64,000 bases of DNA from DASWTL01 sp966250385 (GTDB lineage: Bacteria; Bacteroidota; Bacteroidia; Sphingobacteriales; Sphingobacteriaceae), in the NCBI GenBank assembly GCA_966250385.1, contig CBINHC010000003.1, positions 124,001 through 188,000 of the forward strand. Reading direction: 5' to 3'. Shown piece by piece: positions 43,586 through 52,405 of the stretch (within the stretch, counting starts at the first letter, position 1; every line of letters begins with the position of its first letter). Under the pieces are notes generated by a model. It worked only from the letters and a program-made list of their open reading frames with translations. It ran no database searches and was not told where the DNA came from. The position numbers were made by a program, and so were the translations under genes.

Positions 43586-44826
43586 TAGTAAGTTTTTCCG
43601 TTGATGATCACCCGGTCAACCGGGTTGGATCCGAATGCATAGGGCAAATAGGTGAGTGATGGAATTTGTTTGGTCAGTATCAGGTTTGCCCGTTTTCCGA
43701 CCGCAATACTGCCGAGTTCGCGGCTTAGTTCCATGGCGGCAGCGCCGTTCAGGGTCGCCGCATTGATCGCTTCTTCGGGAAGCATTTTGAGCCGGATACA
43801 GGCCAGGGCCACCACCAGGTTCATGTTTCCGGAAGGTGCAGACCCCGGGTTGAAATCTGAGGCCACGGCCACGGCCGCATTTGCGCTGATCAGGCTTCGG
43901 GCGTCTGCGAAGGGAATGCCCAGGAACAACGAACAGCCGGGGAGCAGCGTAGCGAGGGTGTCAGAAGACGATACCGCCCGGATAGCGGCCTGATCCAGCA
44001 TCTCCAGATGATCCACGGATATGGCCTGTTGCGCCACGCCCAGCTGGACGCCGCCGGATACCGAGAGCTGGTTGACATGGATCTTCGGTCTCAGGCCATA
44101 TAGGGCACCCGCTTCCAGAATCTCCAGGCTTTCTTCCGGCGAAAAAAATCCGGTTTCACAGAATACGTCAATATAATCGGCCAGACCCTCGCCGGACAGC
44201 CGGGGGATCAGGTCTTTCAGAATCTTCAGGTAACCGCCATGGTTGTTTCGGAATTCGGCAGGATAGGCATGGGCACCCAGGAAAGTCGCTTTAACCGGTA
44301 TGGGTGCGGCGTCTTTCAGTCTGCGGATCACCCGAAGCATCTTCAGTTCTGCATCGGCAGTCAATCCGTAGCCGCTTTTGATCTCAATGGCGCCGGTTCC
44401 GAGCCTGATCACTTCATCCAGGCGCTGCCAGGCGGATTCAAAGAGCTCGTTCTCATCCGCGTGCTGTACCCGGCGGGCGGAGTTCAGGATTCCGCCGCCC
44501 GCAGCTGCAATTTCCTCATAGGAGCTGCCGCGGATCTTCATGACAAACTCTTCCTCCCGGCTTGCGGCGAACACCAGGTGGGTGTGCGAGTCGCACCAGG
44601 CCGGCAGCACATATCTGCCGGCTGCGTCCAGCTCTTCAGCTCCGGCCGCCAGTTCCGGAGAAAGTTCTTCCATACCGCCGAAGTCGCTGATCCGGCCGTC
44701 TTTCAGCAGCAGCCAGGCGTTTTCCCGGATCGGAAGATCCGCCATTCCGGCTCCCCGGACCAGGCGGGTCTCCGCCGGATGCAGGCCGCAAAGCCCCTTG
44801 ATATGTGTGATTAAGAGGGAAGACAT
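43585..44826 (-). CDS. hutI: Imidazolonepropionase
   Basis: 413 residues of the amidohydrolase superfamily: the metal motif SHTHLVFAA, EIKSGYGLTADAELKMLRVI, TFLGAHAYP, and the C-terminal ASDFNPGSAPSGNM with TLNGAAAM. It opens 4-imidazolone-5-propionate to N-formimino-glutamate, step three of histidine degradation. It is the first gene of the hutI-hutG pair. Confidence 0.93.
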   Translation of the reverse strand: MSSLLITHIKGLCGLHPAETRLVRGAGMADLPIRENAWLLLKDGRISDFGGMEELSPELAAGAEELDAAGRYVLPAWCDSHTHLVFAASREEEFVMKIRGSSYEEIAAAGGGILNSARRVQHADENELFESAWQRLDEVIRLGTGAIEIKSGYGLTADAELKMLRVIRRLKDAAPIPVKATFLGAHAYPAEFRNNHGGYLKILKDLIPRLSGEGLADYIDVFCETGFFSPEESLEILEAGALYGLRPKIHVNQLSVSGGVQLGVAQQAISVDHLEMLDQAAIRAVSSSDTLATLLPGCSLFLGIPFADARSLISANAAVAVASDFNPGSAPSGNMNLVVALACIRLKMLPEEAINAATLNGAAAMELSRELGSIAVGKRANLILTKQIPSLTYLPYAFGSNPVDRVIINGKTY

Positions 44827-44841
44827 GTCCGAAGATACGGC

Positions 44842-44876
44842 AAAAAAGAAAGAAGCAACCTGGGGGCTGCTTCTTT
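44842..44876 (-). terminator. Terminator after xth
   Basis: On the minus strand a 9-bp stem (AAAGAAGCA with TGCTTCTTT, 44849-44857 and 44868-44876) is followed by CTTTTTTG. It lies between the xth stop and the hutI start. Confidence 0.65.
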
Positions 44877-44885
44877 GTGTTTCTT

Positions 44886-45662
44886 CTAGTTCTGCCAGAA
44901 CTGCAGCTCAAGGAGTACCGGGCAGTGATCGGAGTGTCTTGCGTCCGGAAGGATCGCGGCGCGCCGCAGATTTTGCCGGAGGTCTTCGGTGATCATGTGG
45001 TAATCGATACGCCAGCCCAGGTTCCGGTCGCGGACCCCGGGACGATTGCTCCACCAGGTGTAATGATGCGGATCCTGGTTGAAATGGCGGAACGAGTCAA
45101 TGAAGCCGCTGTTCACGAAGTTTTCCATCCATTCACGTTCTTCAGGCAGGAAGCCTGATGACTTTGCGTTGGATTTCGGGTTGTGAATATCGATCGCCTT
45201 ATGGCAGATATTGTAGTCGCCGGAAATAACCAGCTTCGGGTAATACCACTTCAATTTATCGACATACGCCTGGAAATCCTCCAGGAACCGGAATTTGAAG
45301 TCCTGGCGCAGGTTCCCGCTGGATCCGGACGGGAAGTAGGTGCTCATGACTGAAAGGTCTTCAAAGTCGACGCGGATGATCCGGCCTTCGCGGTCATATT
45401 CTTCTATGCCGCAGCCGTATTCCACATGTTTCGGAGTATGACGCGTGAAAATGGCAGTACCGCTGTATCCTTTTTTCTCAGCAGGGTACCAGTAATGTTC
45501 ATAGCCCATTTGTTCAACCAGCAGCAGGTCTGTCAGCTGGTCCGGAGTGCACTTGATCTCCTGCAGGCAGACCACGTCCGCATCGGTCGCCTGGAGCCAG
45601 GACAGCCAGTTCTTCCTGAAAGCGGAACGGATCCCGTTCACATTATATGTTATTATCTTCAT
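44886..45662 (-). CDS. xth: Exodeoxyribonuclease III
   Basis: 258 residues of the exo/endonuclease/phosphatase fold: NVNGIRSAFRKNWLSWL, CLQEIKC (metal Glu), SGDYNICHKAIDIHNPK, FVNSGFIDSFR, WRIDYHMI and SDHCPVLLEL (catalytic Asp/His). It repairs abasic sites and trims DNA 3' ends in the cytoplasm. The start overlaps the stop of the cyclophilin gene by 4 nt. Confidence 0.93.
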   Translation of the reverse strand: MKIITYNVNGIRSAFRKNWLSWLQATDADVVCLQEIKCTPDQLTDLLLVEQMGYEHYWYPAEKKGYSGTAIFTRHTPKHVEYGCGIEEYDREGRIIRVDFEDLSVMSTYFPSGSSGNLRQDFKFRFLEDFQAYVDKLKWYYPKLVISGDYNICHKAIDIHNPKSNAKSSGFLPEEREWMENFVNSGFIDSFRHFNQDPHHYTWWSNRPGVRDRNLGWRIDYHMITEDLRQNLRRAAILPDARHSDHCPVLLELQFWQN

Positions 45663-46360
45663 GGTTTTTCCTTCAGTCCCATGCTCTTTTCGAGCTTCCG
45701 GGCTTCACGGTTCTTTAATACGGTCACTTCCATTCTTACATCCTCTTCCGGCCGGTCGGCCCTTGAGGTTTTCACCGCCGCGATCTTGTCGACCATATCA
45801 AGTCCGGTGATCACTTCTCCGTAAACGGTGTAGTTCTGGTCCAGGTGCGGTGTTCCGCCAAGGGTCTTGTAGACTTCCCGGTGTTCCGCCGGGATCTTCC
45901 GGCCCTGAAGACGCTGCGTTTCGATCATGTCCAGCTGTTCGTCAGTAAACTTTTTGCCCTGAACGATGTAGAACTGGCTTGCGCTGGAGGACTTGGCCGC
46001 ATTGGTGTCCCGGGCCGCGGCAAGCACGCCCTTCTTGTGGAACAGGTTCGGGCGGAATTCGGCAGGCACCATGTACCCGAGGTCCCCTTCGCCCAGCGCC
46101 TGGCCTGGTTTGGCTGTTTTTGAGTCCGGGTCGCCCCCCTGGATCATAAAGTTCTGAATGACCCGGTGAAACAGGGTTCCGTTATAGAATCCTTCGCGGG
46201 CGAGTTTCAGGAAATTGTCCCGGTGCTTCGGGGTAGCATTGTATAAGATGATCACGCATTCGCCTTTGCCGGTCTTGATGCGGACATACTTGTGCGTCGG
46301 TTTTGCCGCAAAAACGGAGGTTGCAAAAAAGATCGCAAGAATGGTAAGAAGATTTCTCAT
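45659..46360 (-). CDS. Secreted cyclophilin-type peptidyl-prolyl isomerase
   Basis: 233 residues: signal peptide (MRNLLTILAIFFATSVFA), then the cyclophilin core with FHRVIQNFMIQGGDP, GYMVPAEF, KSSSASQFYIV and a charged C-terminal extension. It isomerises X-Pro bonds, probably helping periplasmic protein folding. First gene of a two-gene operon with xth; the link is only by overlap. Confidence 0.9.
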   Translation of the reverse strand: MRNLLTILAIFFATSVFAAKPTHKYVRIKTGKGECVIILYNATPKHRDNFLKLAREGFYNGTLFHRVIQNFMIQGGDPDSKTAKPGQALGEGDLGYMVPAEFRPNLFHKKGVLAAARDTNAAKSSSASQFYIVQGKKFTDEQLDMIETQRLQGRKIPAEHREVYKTLGGTPHLDQNYTVYGEVITGLDMVDKIAAVKTSRADRPEEDVRMEVTVLKNREARKLEKSMGLKEKP

Positions 46361-46399
46361 GGAATAAGTTTGTACCGAAAATAGTGATTTTGAGAGAAC

Positions 46400-46750
46400 T
46401 TAGAGGTCCTGGTATAGCTCCTCGAAATAAGCGATGATCAGGGACTTGATCACCATTTCCTGTTCCAGCAGGGTATAGTTCGGGATCGGCTTCACCAGTT
46501 TCCAGTGAGGCCAGCCGTCCTGGTCCAGGCCTTCCAGTTCATAGAAGCCCATTTCACTGAACAACCGGCAATTGGCGATGTGCATCAGTTCTTCCTTCTG
46601 GCGTTTGCTGAATTTTTTGGGTCCCTTACCCAGCTCCTGAACCCCGATGAGGAACAGCATGACCTTGATATCGGGCTTGTCCGTATCGAAATCCTGGGCG
46701 ATACGGTCCTGCAATACGGCCCATTTGTGATTTACTTCTGCTGGTGTCAT
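46400..46750 (-). CDS. Conserved Bacteroidota protein of unknown function
   Basis: 116 residues, cytoplasmic, helical, with an acidic start (MTPAEVNHKWAVLQDRI), FLIGVQELGKG, FSKRQKEELMHIANCRLFSEMGFYE and a Trp-rich patch (DQDGWPHWKLV). It resembles a widely conserved Bacteroidota-specific family with no known role. A perfect TATCTTTG -7 element lies 6 nt before its ATG. It diverges from the oxidoreductase gene. Confidence 0.7.
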   Translation of the reverse strand: MTPAEVNHKWAVLQDRIAQDFDTDKPDIKVMLFLIGVQELGKGPKKFSKRQKEELMHIANCRLFSEMGFYELEGLDQDGWPHWKLVKPIPNYTLLEQEMVIKSLIIAYFEELYQDL

Positions 46751-46756
46751 AACTCA

Positions 46757-46764
46757 CAAAGATA
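46757..46764 (-). promoter_or_regulatory. -7 element of the 46400-46750 gene, near-leaderless
   Basis: TATCTTTG on the minus strand (46764-46757), perfect -7 consensus, 6 nt before the ATG at 46750. No good TTTG lies 19 nt upstream, so the -33 is weak. Confidence 0.5.
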
Positions 46765-46809
46765 ACTTTTCGGACACGGAAAATCTGTCATTCCTTTGTC
46801 GCTATCCGC

Positions 46810-46817
46810 TATCTTTG
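46810..46817 (+). promoter_or_regulatory. -7 element of the Gfo/Idh gene, near-leaderless
   Basis: TATCTTTG (46810-46817), perfect -7 consensus, 4 nt before the ATG at 46822, the same spacing as for lpxD. The -33 is not a good match. Confidence 0.5.
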
Positions 46818-46821
46818 CCGG

Positions 46822-47838
46822 ATGCAACAACCAATCATTTCCGGGATACTCTCGTATGGAATGTCCGGAAGAGTTTTTCACGCCCCGTTTCTTTCCCGGC
46901 ACCCCGGATTTCGGCTGCGGGCCGTAACGGAGCGCTCGAGGAAGCTGGCAAAGCTCGTTTACCCGGATATCGTCAGTTATGATTCCGTCGAGGAGCTCCT
47001 TGCCGACCCGGAGATCAGCCTGGTTGTGGTGAACACCCCGAACAACACCCACGCGGAATTTGCTAAAAAATCCCTGCTGGCCGGAAAAGACGTGCTGGTT
47101 GAAAAGCCGTTCGCCACATCGGCCGCGGAAGCGCGCGAAGTGTTCGAACTCGGCAGATCCCTGGGGCGGAAAGTGCTGGTCTATCAGAACCGCCGGTACT
47201 CGAGCGATTTTATGGCGGCGAAAGCGGTAATCGAAAGCGGGCAGCTGGGGCGGATCATCGAAGTGCACCTGCGCTTTGACCGTTACCGGAACTTTATCGG
47301 ACCTAAAACCTTTAAAGAGTCCCCGGTTCCCGGAAGCGGCATCTTCTATGACTTGGGTGCCCATATGATCGATCAGGCCATAAGCCTTTTTGGCAGGCCG
47401 GTGAAGGCAGAGAAGACTCTTGGCCGATACCGGGAAGGAACCCTGGTGGATGATTACGGGACTATTCATCTGATGTTTGAAGGTGAAGTAAACGTATTCA
47501 TCACGGTCAGCATGCTGGTCGCCGCCCCCACCCCGGCGATTGTCATTCACGGGACGAACGGCTCCTTTATCAAGGAGCTGTGTGACACGCAGGAAGAGCA
47601 GCTCATGGCCGGGAGGTTCCCGGATGAGCCGGGCTTTGGGGAAGAGCCGGCCGGTATGGAGGGACACCTCACTACAGTGGACAAGGCCGGGGAAAAGAAG
47701 ACCGTTTCCGTTCCCTCGCTGGCCGGAAGGTACATGACCGTTTTTGATGACGTATACGATGCCCTGATAAACGGCAGAGGCTATCCTGTAAAGGAAGATC
47801 AGATCCTCTGCCAGATGGAACTTCTTGAGATGACCTGA
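46822..47838 (+). CDS. Gfo/Idh/MocA-family oxidoreductase
   Basis: 338 residues. N-terminal Rossmann fold (SGILSYGMSGRVFHAPFL, then VVVNTPNNTHAEFAKKSLLAGKDVLVEKPF) with the EKP motif, then the C-terminal substrate domain (YNLGAH-like FYDLGAHMIDQAI). It oxidises or reduces a sugar or related alcohol with NAD(P). The substrate is unknown. No neighbouring sugar genes help. Confidence 0.88.
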   Translation: MQQPIISGILSYGMSGRVFHAPFLSRHPGFRLRAVTERSRKLAKLVYPDIVSYDSVEELLADPEISLVVVNTPNNTHAEFAKKSLLAGKDVLVEKPFATSAAEAREVFELGRSLGRKVLVYQNRRYSSDFMAAKAVIESGQLGRIIEVHLRFDRYRNFIGPKTFKESPVPGSGIFYDLGAHMIDQAISLFGRPVKAEKTLGRYREGTLVDDYGTIHLMFEGEVNVFITVSMLVAAPTPAIVIHGTNGSFIKELCDTQEEQLMAGRFPDEPGFGEEPAGMEGHLTTVDKAGEKKTVSVPSLAGRYMTVFDDVYDALINGRGYPVKEDQILCQMELLEMT

Positions 47839-47954
47839 GGGATTTGTCAGATCTGCCCAGGTTGAACGCCCGATTGTTCAAAACCTGATGTTTTCAAAGG
47901 GCTATCCTGTGCCCGGAAAATCAGGAGCTTTCCGGGGTCATTCTGTATAGCTTG

Positions 47955-49628
47955 CTACAACCTTTCTCTTAAGTCCAGCCGGTGTTTCCGGGCCGTATCC
48001 TTTGCCAGGTCATAGCCGGCATCGGCATGCCGGATCACACCCATGGCGGGGTCGTTATGCAGAACCCTTTTCAATCTTCTTTCCGCATCGTCGGTGCCGT
48101 CTGCGACGATCACCATTCCGGCATGGATAGAATATCCGATGCCGACGCCGCCGCCATGGTGCAGAGAGACCCAGCTTGCTCCGCCGGCTGTGTTAATCAT
48201 GGCGTTCAGTACCGGCCAGTCTGCCACCGCGTCCGATCCGTCCTTCATCGATTCGGTCTCCCGGTTGGGCGATGCGACGGAACCCGTATCAAGGTGATCG
48301 CGTCCGATAACGATCGGTGCCTTTACGCGACCTTCGGCAACAAGGCGGTTAAAGGCGAGCCCCGCTTTTTCGCGCTCACCCTGGCCGAGCCAGCAGATAC
48401 GCGCTGGAAGGCCCTGGAAGGCGATCCGCTCGCGCGCCATGCTGATCCACCGGTGCAGACCTTCGTTTTCCGGAAACAGCTCCAGGATCACCCGGTCGGT
48501 TTCATAGATGTCCTGCGGATCACCGCTGAGAGCCGCCCACCGGAACGGTCCTTTTCCTTCGCAGAAAAGCGGCCTGATATAGGCGGGAACGAAGCCCGGG
48601 AAATCAAAAGCATTCTTGACGCCGGCCTCTGCCGCCCGTCCTCTCAGGTTATTTCCGTAGTCGAATGTTATCGCCCCCCGTTTCTGGAGCTCGAGCATCA
48701 GCTCGACGTGTTTCGCCATCGTCTTATAGGATCTGCGGACATAATCTTCGGGGTTGTTTTCACGGAGGATGGCTGCCTGTTCCGGCGTCAGGTTTTCCGG
48801 AAAGTAGCCGATCAGCGGGTCGTGCGCCGAAGTCTGATCAGTCAGCGCATCCGGAGTGATATTGCGTTCGAGAAGCCGCTCCAGCAGTTCAACGGCATTG
48901 CAGACGATGCCGATGGAAACCGCTTTTCCGGCCGCCTTATATTCAAGAGCCTTATCGATGGCCCGGTCTATGTCGAATTCGATCTCGTCGATGTACCGGG
49001 TCTCCAGGCGCTTTCGGATCCGCCATTCCTCGACTTCCGCCGCCAGGCATACGCCTTCATTCATGGTGATGGCCAGGGGCTGGGCGCCGCCCATGCCTCC
49101 CAGTCCAGCGGTGACAGAGAGCGTGCCCTTCAGGGAGCCGCCGAAGTTCTGGCGGGCCAGCTCGCCGAAGGTTTCATAAGTACCCTGCACGATGCCCTGC
49201 GATCCGATATAGATCCAGGAACCCGCAGTCATCTGACCGTACATCATCAGTCCTTTTTCCTCCAGTTCATCGAAATGCTCCTGAGTCGCCCATTTCGGCA
49301 CCAGCTGGGAATTCGAGATCAGGACCCGGGGCGCATCTTTATGGGTGGGCAGGATTCCCACCGCCTTACCTGATTGGATCAGAAGCGTCTCGTCCGCTTC
49401 CAGGTCCAGAAGGGCCTTAATGATCAGTTCCAGCGCTTCAGGGTTCCGGGCCGCCTTGCCGCGTCCGCCATACACAATGAGGTCTTCCGGACGTTCGGCT
49501 ACGTCGGGGTCCAGGTTATTCATGAGCATTCGGAGCGCTGCTTCCTGGACCCAGCCTTTGCAGTTTAGCGTACTTCCGGTAGGGGTATTTTTTTCGGTGA
49601 GGTTGAGGGAACTTATTAAGGTTTGCAT
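47955..49628 (-). CDS. hutU: Urocanate hydratase
   Basis: 557 residues from the ATG at 49628 (an upstream GTG/ATG adds five residues). Typical marks are GGRGKAARNPEAL, the NAD-binding GLGGMGGAQPLA, PARICWLGQGEREKAGLAFN, RDHLDTGSVASPNRETESMKDGSDAV and HHGGGVGIGYSIHAGMVIVADG. It hydrates urocanate to imidazolone propionate, step two of histidine degradation. TACATTTG, a -7 element, lies 26 nt upstream (49662-49655). It is not adjacent to hutI or hutH. Confidence 0.95.
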   Translation of the reverse strand: MQTLISSLNLTEKNTPTGSTLNCKGWVQEAALRMLMNNLDPDVAERPEDLIVYGGRGKAARNPEALELIIKALLDLEADETLLIQSGKAVGILPTHKDAPRVLISNSQLVPKWATQEHFDELEEKGLMMYGQMTAGSWIYIGSQGIVQGTYETFGELARQNFGGSLKGTLSVTAGLGGMGGAQPLAITMNEGVCLAAEVEEWRIRKRLETRYIDEIEFDIDRAIDKALEYKAAGKAVSIGIVCNAVELLERLLERNITPDALTDQTSAHDPLIGYFPENLTPEQAAILRENNPEDYVRRSYKTMAKHVELMLELQKRGAITFDYGNNLRGRAAEAGVKNAFDFPGFVPAYIRPLFCEGKGPFRWAALSGDPQDIYETDRVILELFPENEGLHRWISMARERIAFQGLPARICWLGQGEREKAGLAFNRLVAEGRVKAPIVIGRDHLDTGSVASPNRETESMKDGSDAVADWPVLNAMINTAGGASWVSLHHGGGVGIGYSIHAGMVIVADGTDDAERRLKRVLHNDPAMGVIRHADAGYDLAKDTARKHRLDLRERL

Positions 49629-49711
49629 AATTGGTACTGACAATGTTACATGATCAAATGTAGGAAATTAGGGCAATTTTATTGATTTCGTTAAGTTTGC
49701 TATAGCATAGC

Positions 49712-50068
49712 ATGAAAAGATCAGGAAATATAGCCGGAAGGGTGATCGCCACAATATTGCTGTTCGTTTTTTCGGTAACGGTCACCCCGCTTGATTTTCT
49801 GCACCGCCATTCCCCGGAACCCGTCTGTTCGGTGTCCCCGGATGGCAGTACCTGCAGCCATAAGCAGCACCTGAGCAAGAAAAGCAGCTTTTGTATGCTA
49901 TGCGCGGTACATCATGACCAGCTAATCGCGCCGGTGACGCCGGGCAACGCTGTCTTCCTCCCGGTCGTCAACGTTATTTTCCCGGATCCTGAGCCCGGCT
50001 CCGTAGTGCTTGCCTCACCTCGCTCATGCCTGCGCGGCCCGCCGGAAAGCCAGGTCACTCCTGTCTAG
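49712..50068 (+). CDS. Small His/Cys-rich membrane or secreted protein next to a TonB receptor
   Basis: 118 residues. One hydrophobic segment (about 9-26) then a metal-ligand-rich part: His31, His33, Cys39, Cys48, His50, His53, Cys61-x-x-Cys64, His67, His68. The C-terminus is Pro/Gly-rich with little structure. No family is recognised with confidence. It lies 47 nt before a TonB-dependent receptor, a setting common for small metal-related proteins in Bacteroidota. A metal-handling role is inferred. Confidence 0.6.
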   Translation: MKRSGNIAGRVIATILLFVFSVTVTPLDFLHRHSPEPVCSVSPDGSTCSHKQHLSKKSSFCMLCAVHHDQLIAPVTPGNAVFLPVVNVIFPDPEPGSVVLASPRSCLRGPPESQVTPV

Positions 50069-50115
50069 TTGTATTTGGCGCCCCCGCCGGGGCTTTTATT
50101 TAATTCTTTTTTCCG

Positions 50116-52392
50116 ATGAACCTGAAAAATTTGTTTGTCCTGCTGGGCATTCTTCTAGATACATTTTCTGCCAGTGCTGAAATGACCGAGATCCGGGGCC
50201 GGATCACCGATGCCCGGACGCATGAGCCGCTCCCCGGCGCTGTTGTTTCCATTCACGACCTCCGGCTGACAGCTTTGGCTGACCGCAACGGAGAGTATAT
50301 CTTAAATAACGTTCCGGACCGCGGACGGTTTTTGGTAGAGGTTCGGTTTCTGGGCTACCGTACCCTGACCGAGACGATCGATTTCTCTGCCGCGGGCAAC
50401 CGTGATTTCGGTCTTCAGCCAAGTGTGCTGGAAGCCAAAGAGGTGGTGGTCACCGGATCGGCGTTCAGTTCCGAGGACCGGAAGAACAGTACCAGCATTA
50501 CGGGCATGGGCAAAGGCGACCTGCTGGCTCGTCCGGCCAACAATCTTATTGATGCGATTTCAAGAATGCCGGGTGTTTCACAGATCACCACCGGCGCCGC
50601 TGTCTCCAAACCGGTGATCCGCGGACTCAGCTACAACCGGGTGGTAACCGTATCGGACGGGACCAAGCAGGAGGGCCAGCAATGGGGTGATGAGCACGGC
50701 CTGGAAGTCGATCAGTTCGACGCCGAACGGGTCGAGATCCTGCGCGGGGCGGCCAGCCTCCTGTACGGCTCGGACGCATTGGGTGGTGTTGTCAATATCC
50801 TGGATCCCCTGCCTGCCGTCCAGGGACAGATACGGGGCGAAGTGGTCGCCAATTATGCGACGAACAACGGCTTGTCCGGAAATTCGGTGATGCTCCAGGG
50901 AAACCGGAACGGATTCGTATGGCGTGGCCGGGGATCTTATAAATCGGCCTACAGTTATCAGACCCCGGACGGCTACGTCGCAAATACCGGCTTCAATGAA
51001 CAGAACTTCAGCGGCCAGGCGGGACTCAATAAGAAGTGGGGCTACGCCCACCTGGATTTCTCAGGCTTCCGCAGCCGGCTGGGACTTCCTGATTTCGAAC
51101 GGAACGCCGCTGGCGAATTTCTGGATGAGGACGGCAATCCATTTACGCGATCACAGTTACGGACCCGTGAATTGCTGCTGCCGTTCCAGGATGTCCGGCA
51201 TTATAAAGTTGCTTTGAACAGCAATCTGCTGATCGGCTCGGGCCGGCTCCGGTCGAATCTTGCCTACCAGGATAACCAGCGGCGTGAACTTGAAGAGGAC
51301 CGGAACGATCCGTCCCTGTTTTTCAACCTGCGGACCTACAGTTATGATCTGAAATACTATTTCCGTGAAAGCCGCGGCTGGGAGCCTGTGATCGGAATAG
51401 CGGGATCCTGGCAGGATAACGCCAACAAGGCCGAAGAGCTCCTGATACCCGACTATGCTTCGGCCGATGCCGGGACCTTCGGGTATCTCAAGAAGACCTG
51501 GAGGAACCGGACGACCCTGAATATGGGCGCGCGTGTCGATTACCGGAAGATCCAAGGCGAGGAGATGTTCGAGGATGGGACCGAAAAATTCGCCGCTTTC
51601 GACCGGAACTTTTCCAACCTGAGCGCGGCGGCCGGGTTCACGCATGAATTCGACGATTACTGGAATATCAAAGCGAATGTCGGAAGCGCGTTCAGGGCCC
51701 CGAATATCGCGGAACTCAGTTCGAACGGGGTACACGAAGGTTCCTTCAGGTACGAGATCGGAAACCCCGGGCTGAAAGCGGAGCAGAGTTTCTACGCCGA
51801 CCTGGGCTTCGAATATTCCGGGGAACTTGCCAGCGCCTCGGTCACGGTTTACAACAACTCGATCGACCATTACATCTACCTCCAGGGACCGTCGGGCGTG
51901 ATGATCGATGATTACCCGGTGTATAATTACGTACAGGCTAATGCGATCCTCAAAGGAGCGGAAGCCAGCCTGACGCTTCATCCGAGCGAGGTGCTTCACC
52001 TGGAGAACAGCTTCTCGGTGACTGAGGGAACGAACCGGGCGACTGACCGGCCGTTACCGTTCATCCCGGCGGTGGAGTTGCGCAATGAGATCAGCTTTGA
52101 GCCGAAACTGCCGAAGGTGACCAAGGCATATATCACCTTTGAAATGGATAATGTGTTCAGACAGACGCGGACCGATGTCTTCGAAACGCCCACGGCCGGG
52201 TATACGCTGTTCAACGCAAGCGCCGGGGCGACATTCAAGCTGAAGAACCAGCCTGTCAGGGTTTCGGTGGCCGCGAACAACCTGTTCGACAAAGCTTACT
52301 TCAGCCACCTCAGCCGCCTGAAATATGAGGGCATTCTGAACCAGGGCAGAAATATTTCATTGGGCCTCCATGTCCCGTTTGTCCTGAAATAA
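50116..52392 (+). CDS. TonB-dependent outer-membrane receptor, probably for a metal complex
   Basis: 758 residues: signal peptide (MNLKNLFVLLGILLDTFSASAE), a carboxypeptidase-regulatory-like domain (about 25-105), a plug (VVTGSAFSSEDRKNS, then PVIRGLSYNRVVTVSDGTKQEGQQWGDEHGLEVD, VEILRGAASLLYGSDALGGVVNI) and a 22-strand barrel ending GLHVPFVLK. The plug pattern is that of Bacteroidota receptors related to metal receptors such as ZnuD. No SusD is present. The neighbour with many His and Cys supports a metal substrate. The substrate is not proven. Confidence 0.85.
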   Translation: MNLKNLFVLLGILLDTFSASAEMTEIRGRITDARTHEPLPGAVVSIHDLRLTALADRNGEYILNNVPDRGRFLVEVRFLGYRTLTETIDFSAAGNRDFGLQPSVLEAKEVVVTGSAFSSEDRKNSTSITGMGKGDLLARPANNLIDAISRMPGVSQITTGAAVSKPVIRGLSYNRVVTVSDGTKQEGQQWGDEHGLEVDQFDAERVEILRGAASLLYGSDALGGVVNILDPLPAVQGQIRGEVVANYATNNGLSGNSVMLQGNRNGFVWRGRGSYKSAYSYQTPDGYVANTGFNEQNFSGQAGLNKKWGYAHLDFSGFRSRLGLPDFERNAAGEFLDEDGNPFTRSQLRTRELLLPFQDVRHYKVALNSNLLIGSGRLRSNLAYQDNQRRELEEDRNDPSLFFNLRTYSYDLKYYFRESRGWEPVIGIAGSWQDNANKAEELLIPDYASADAGTFGYLKKTWRNRTTLNMGARVDYRKIQGEEMFEDGTEKFAAFDRNFSNLSAAAGFTHEFDDYWNIKANVGSAFRAPNIAELSSNGVHEGSFRYEIGNPGLKAEQSFYADLGFEYSGELASASVTVYNNSIDHYIYLQGPSGVMIDDYPVYNYVQANAILKGAEASLTLHPSEVLHLENSFSVTEGTNRATDRPLPFIPAVELRNEISFEPKLPKVTKAYITFEMDNVFRQTRTDVFETPTAGYTLFNASAGATFKLKNQPVRVSVAANNLFDKAYFSHLSRLKYEGILNQGRNISLGLHVPFVLK

Positions 52393-52405
52393 GAAACAGA
52401 GCGGG

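Noticed and set aside
47982..49373. 463-codon open frame antisense to hutU
   Set aside because: It is the reverse-complement shadow of a highly conserved enzyme gene, with no domain of its own and no promoter or signal peptide.
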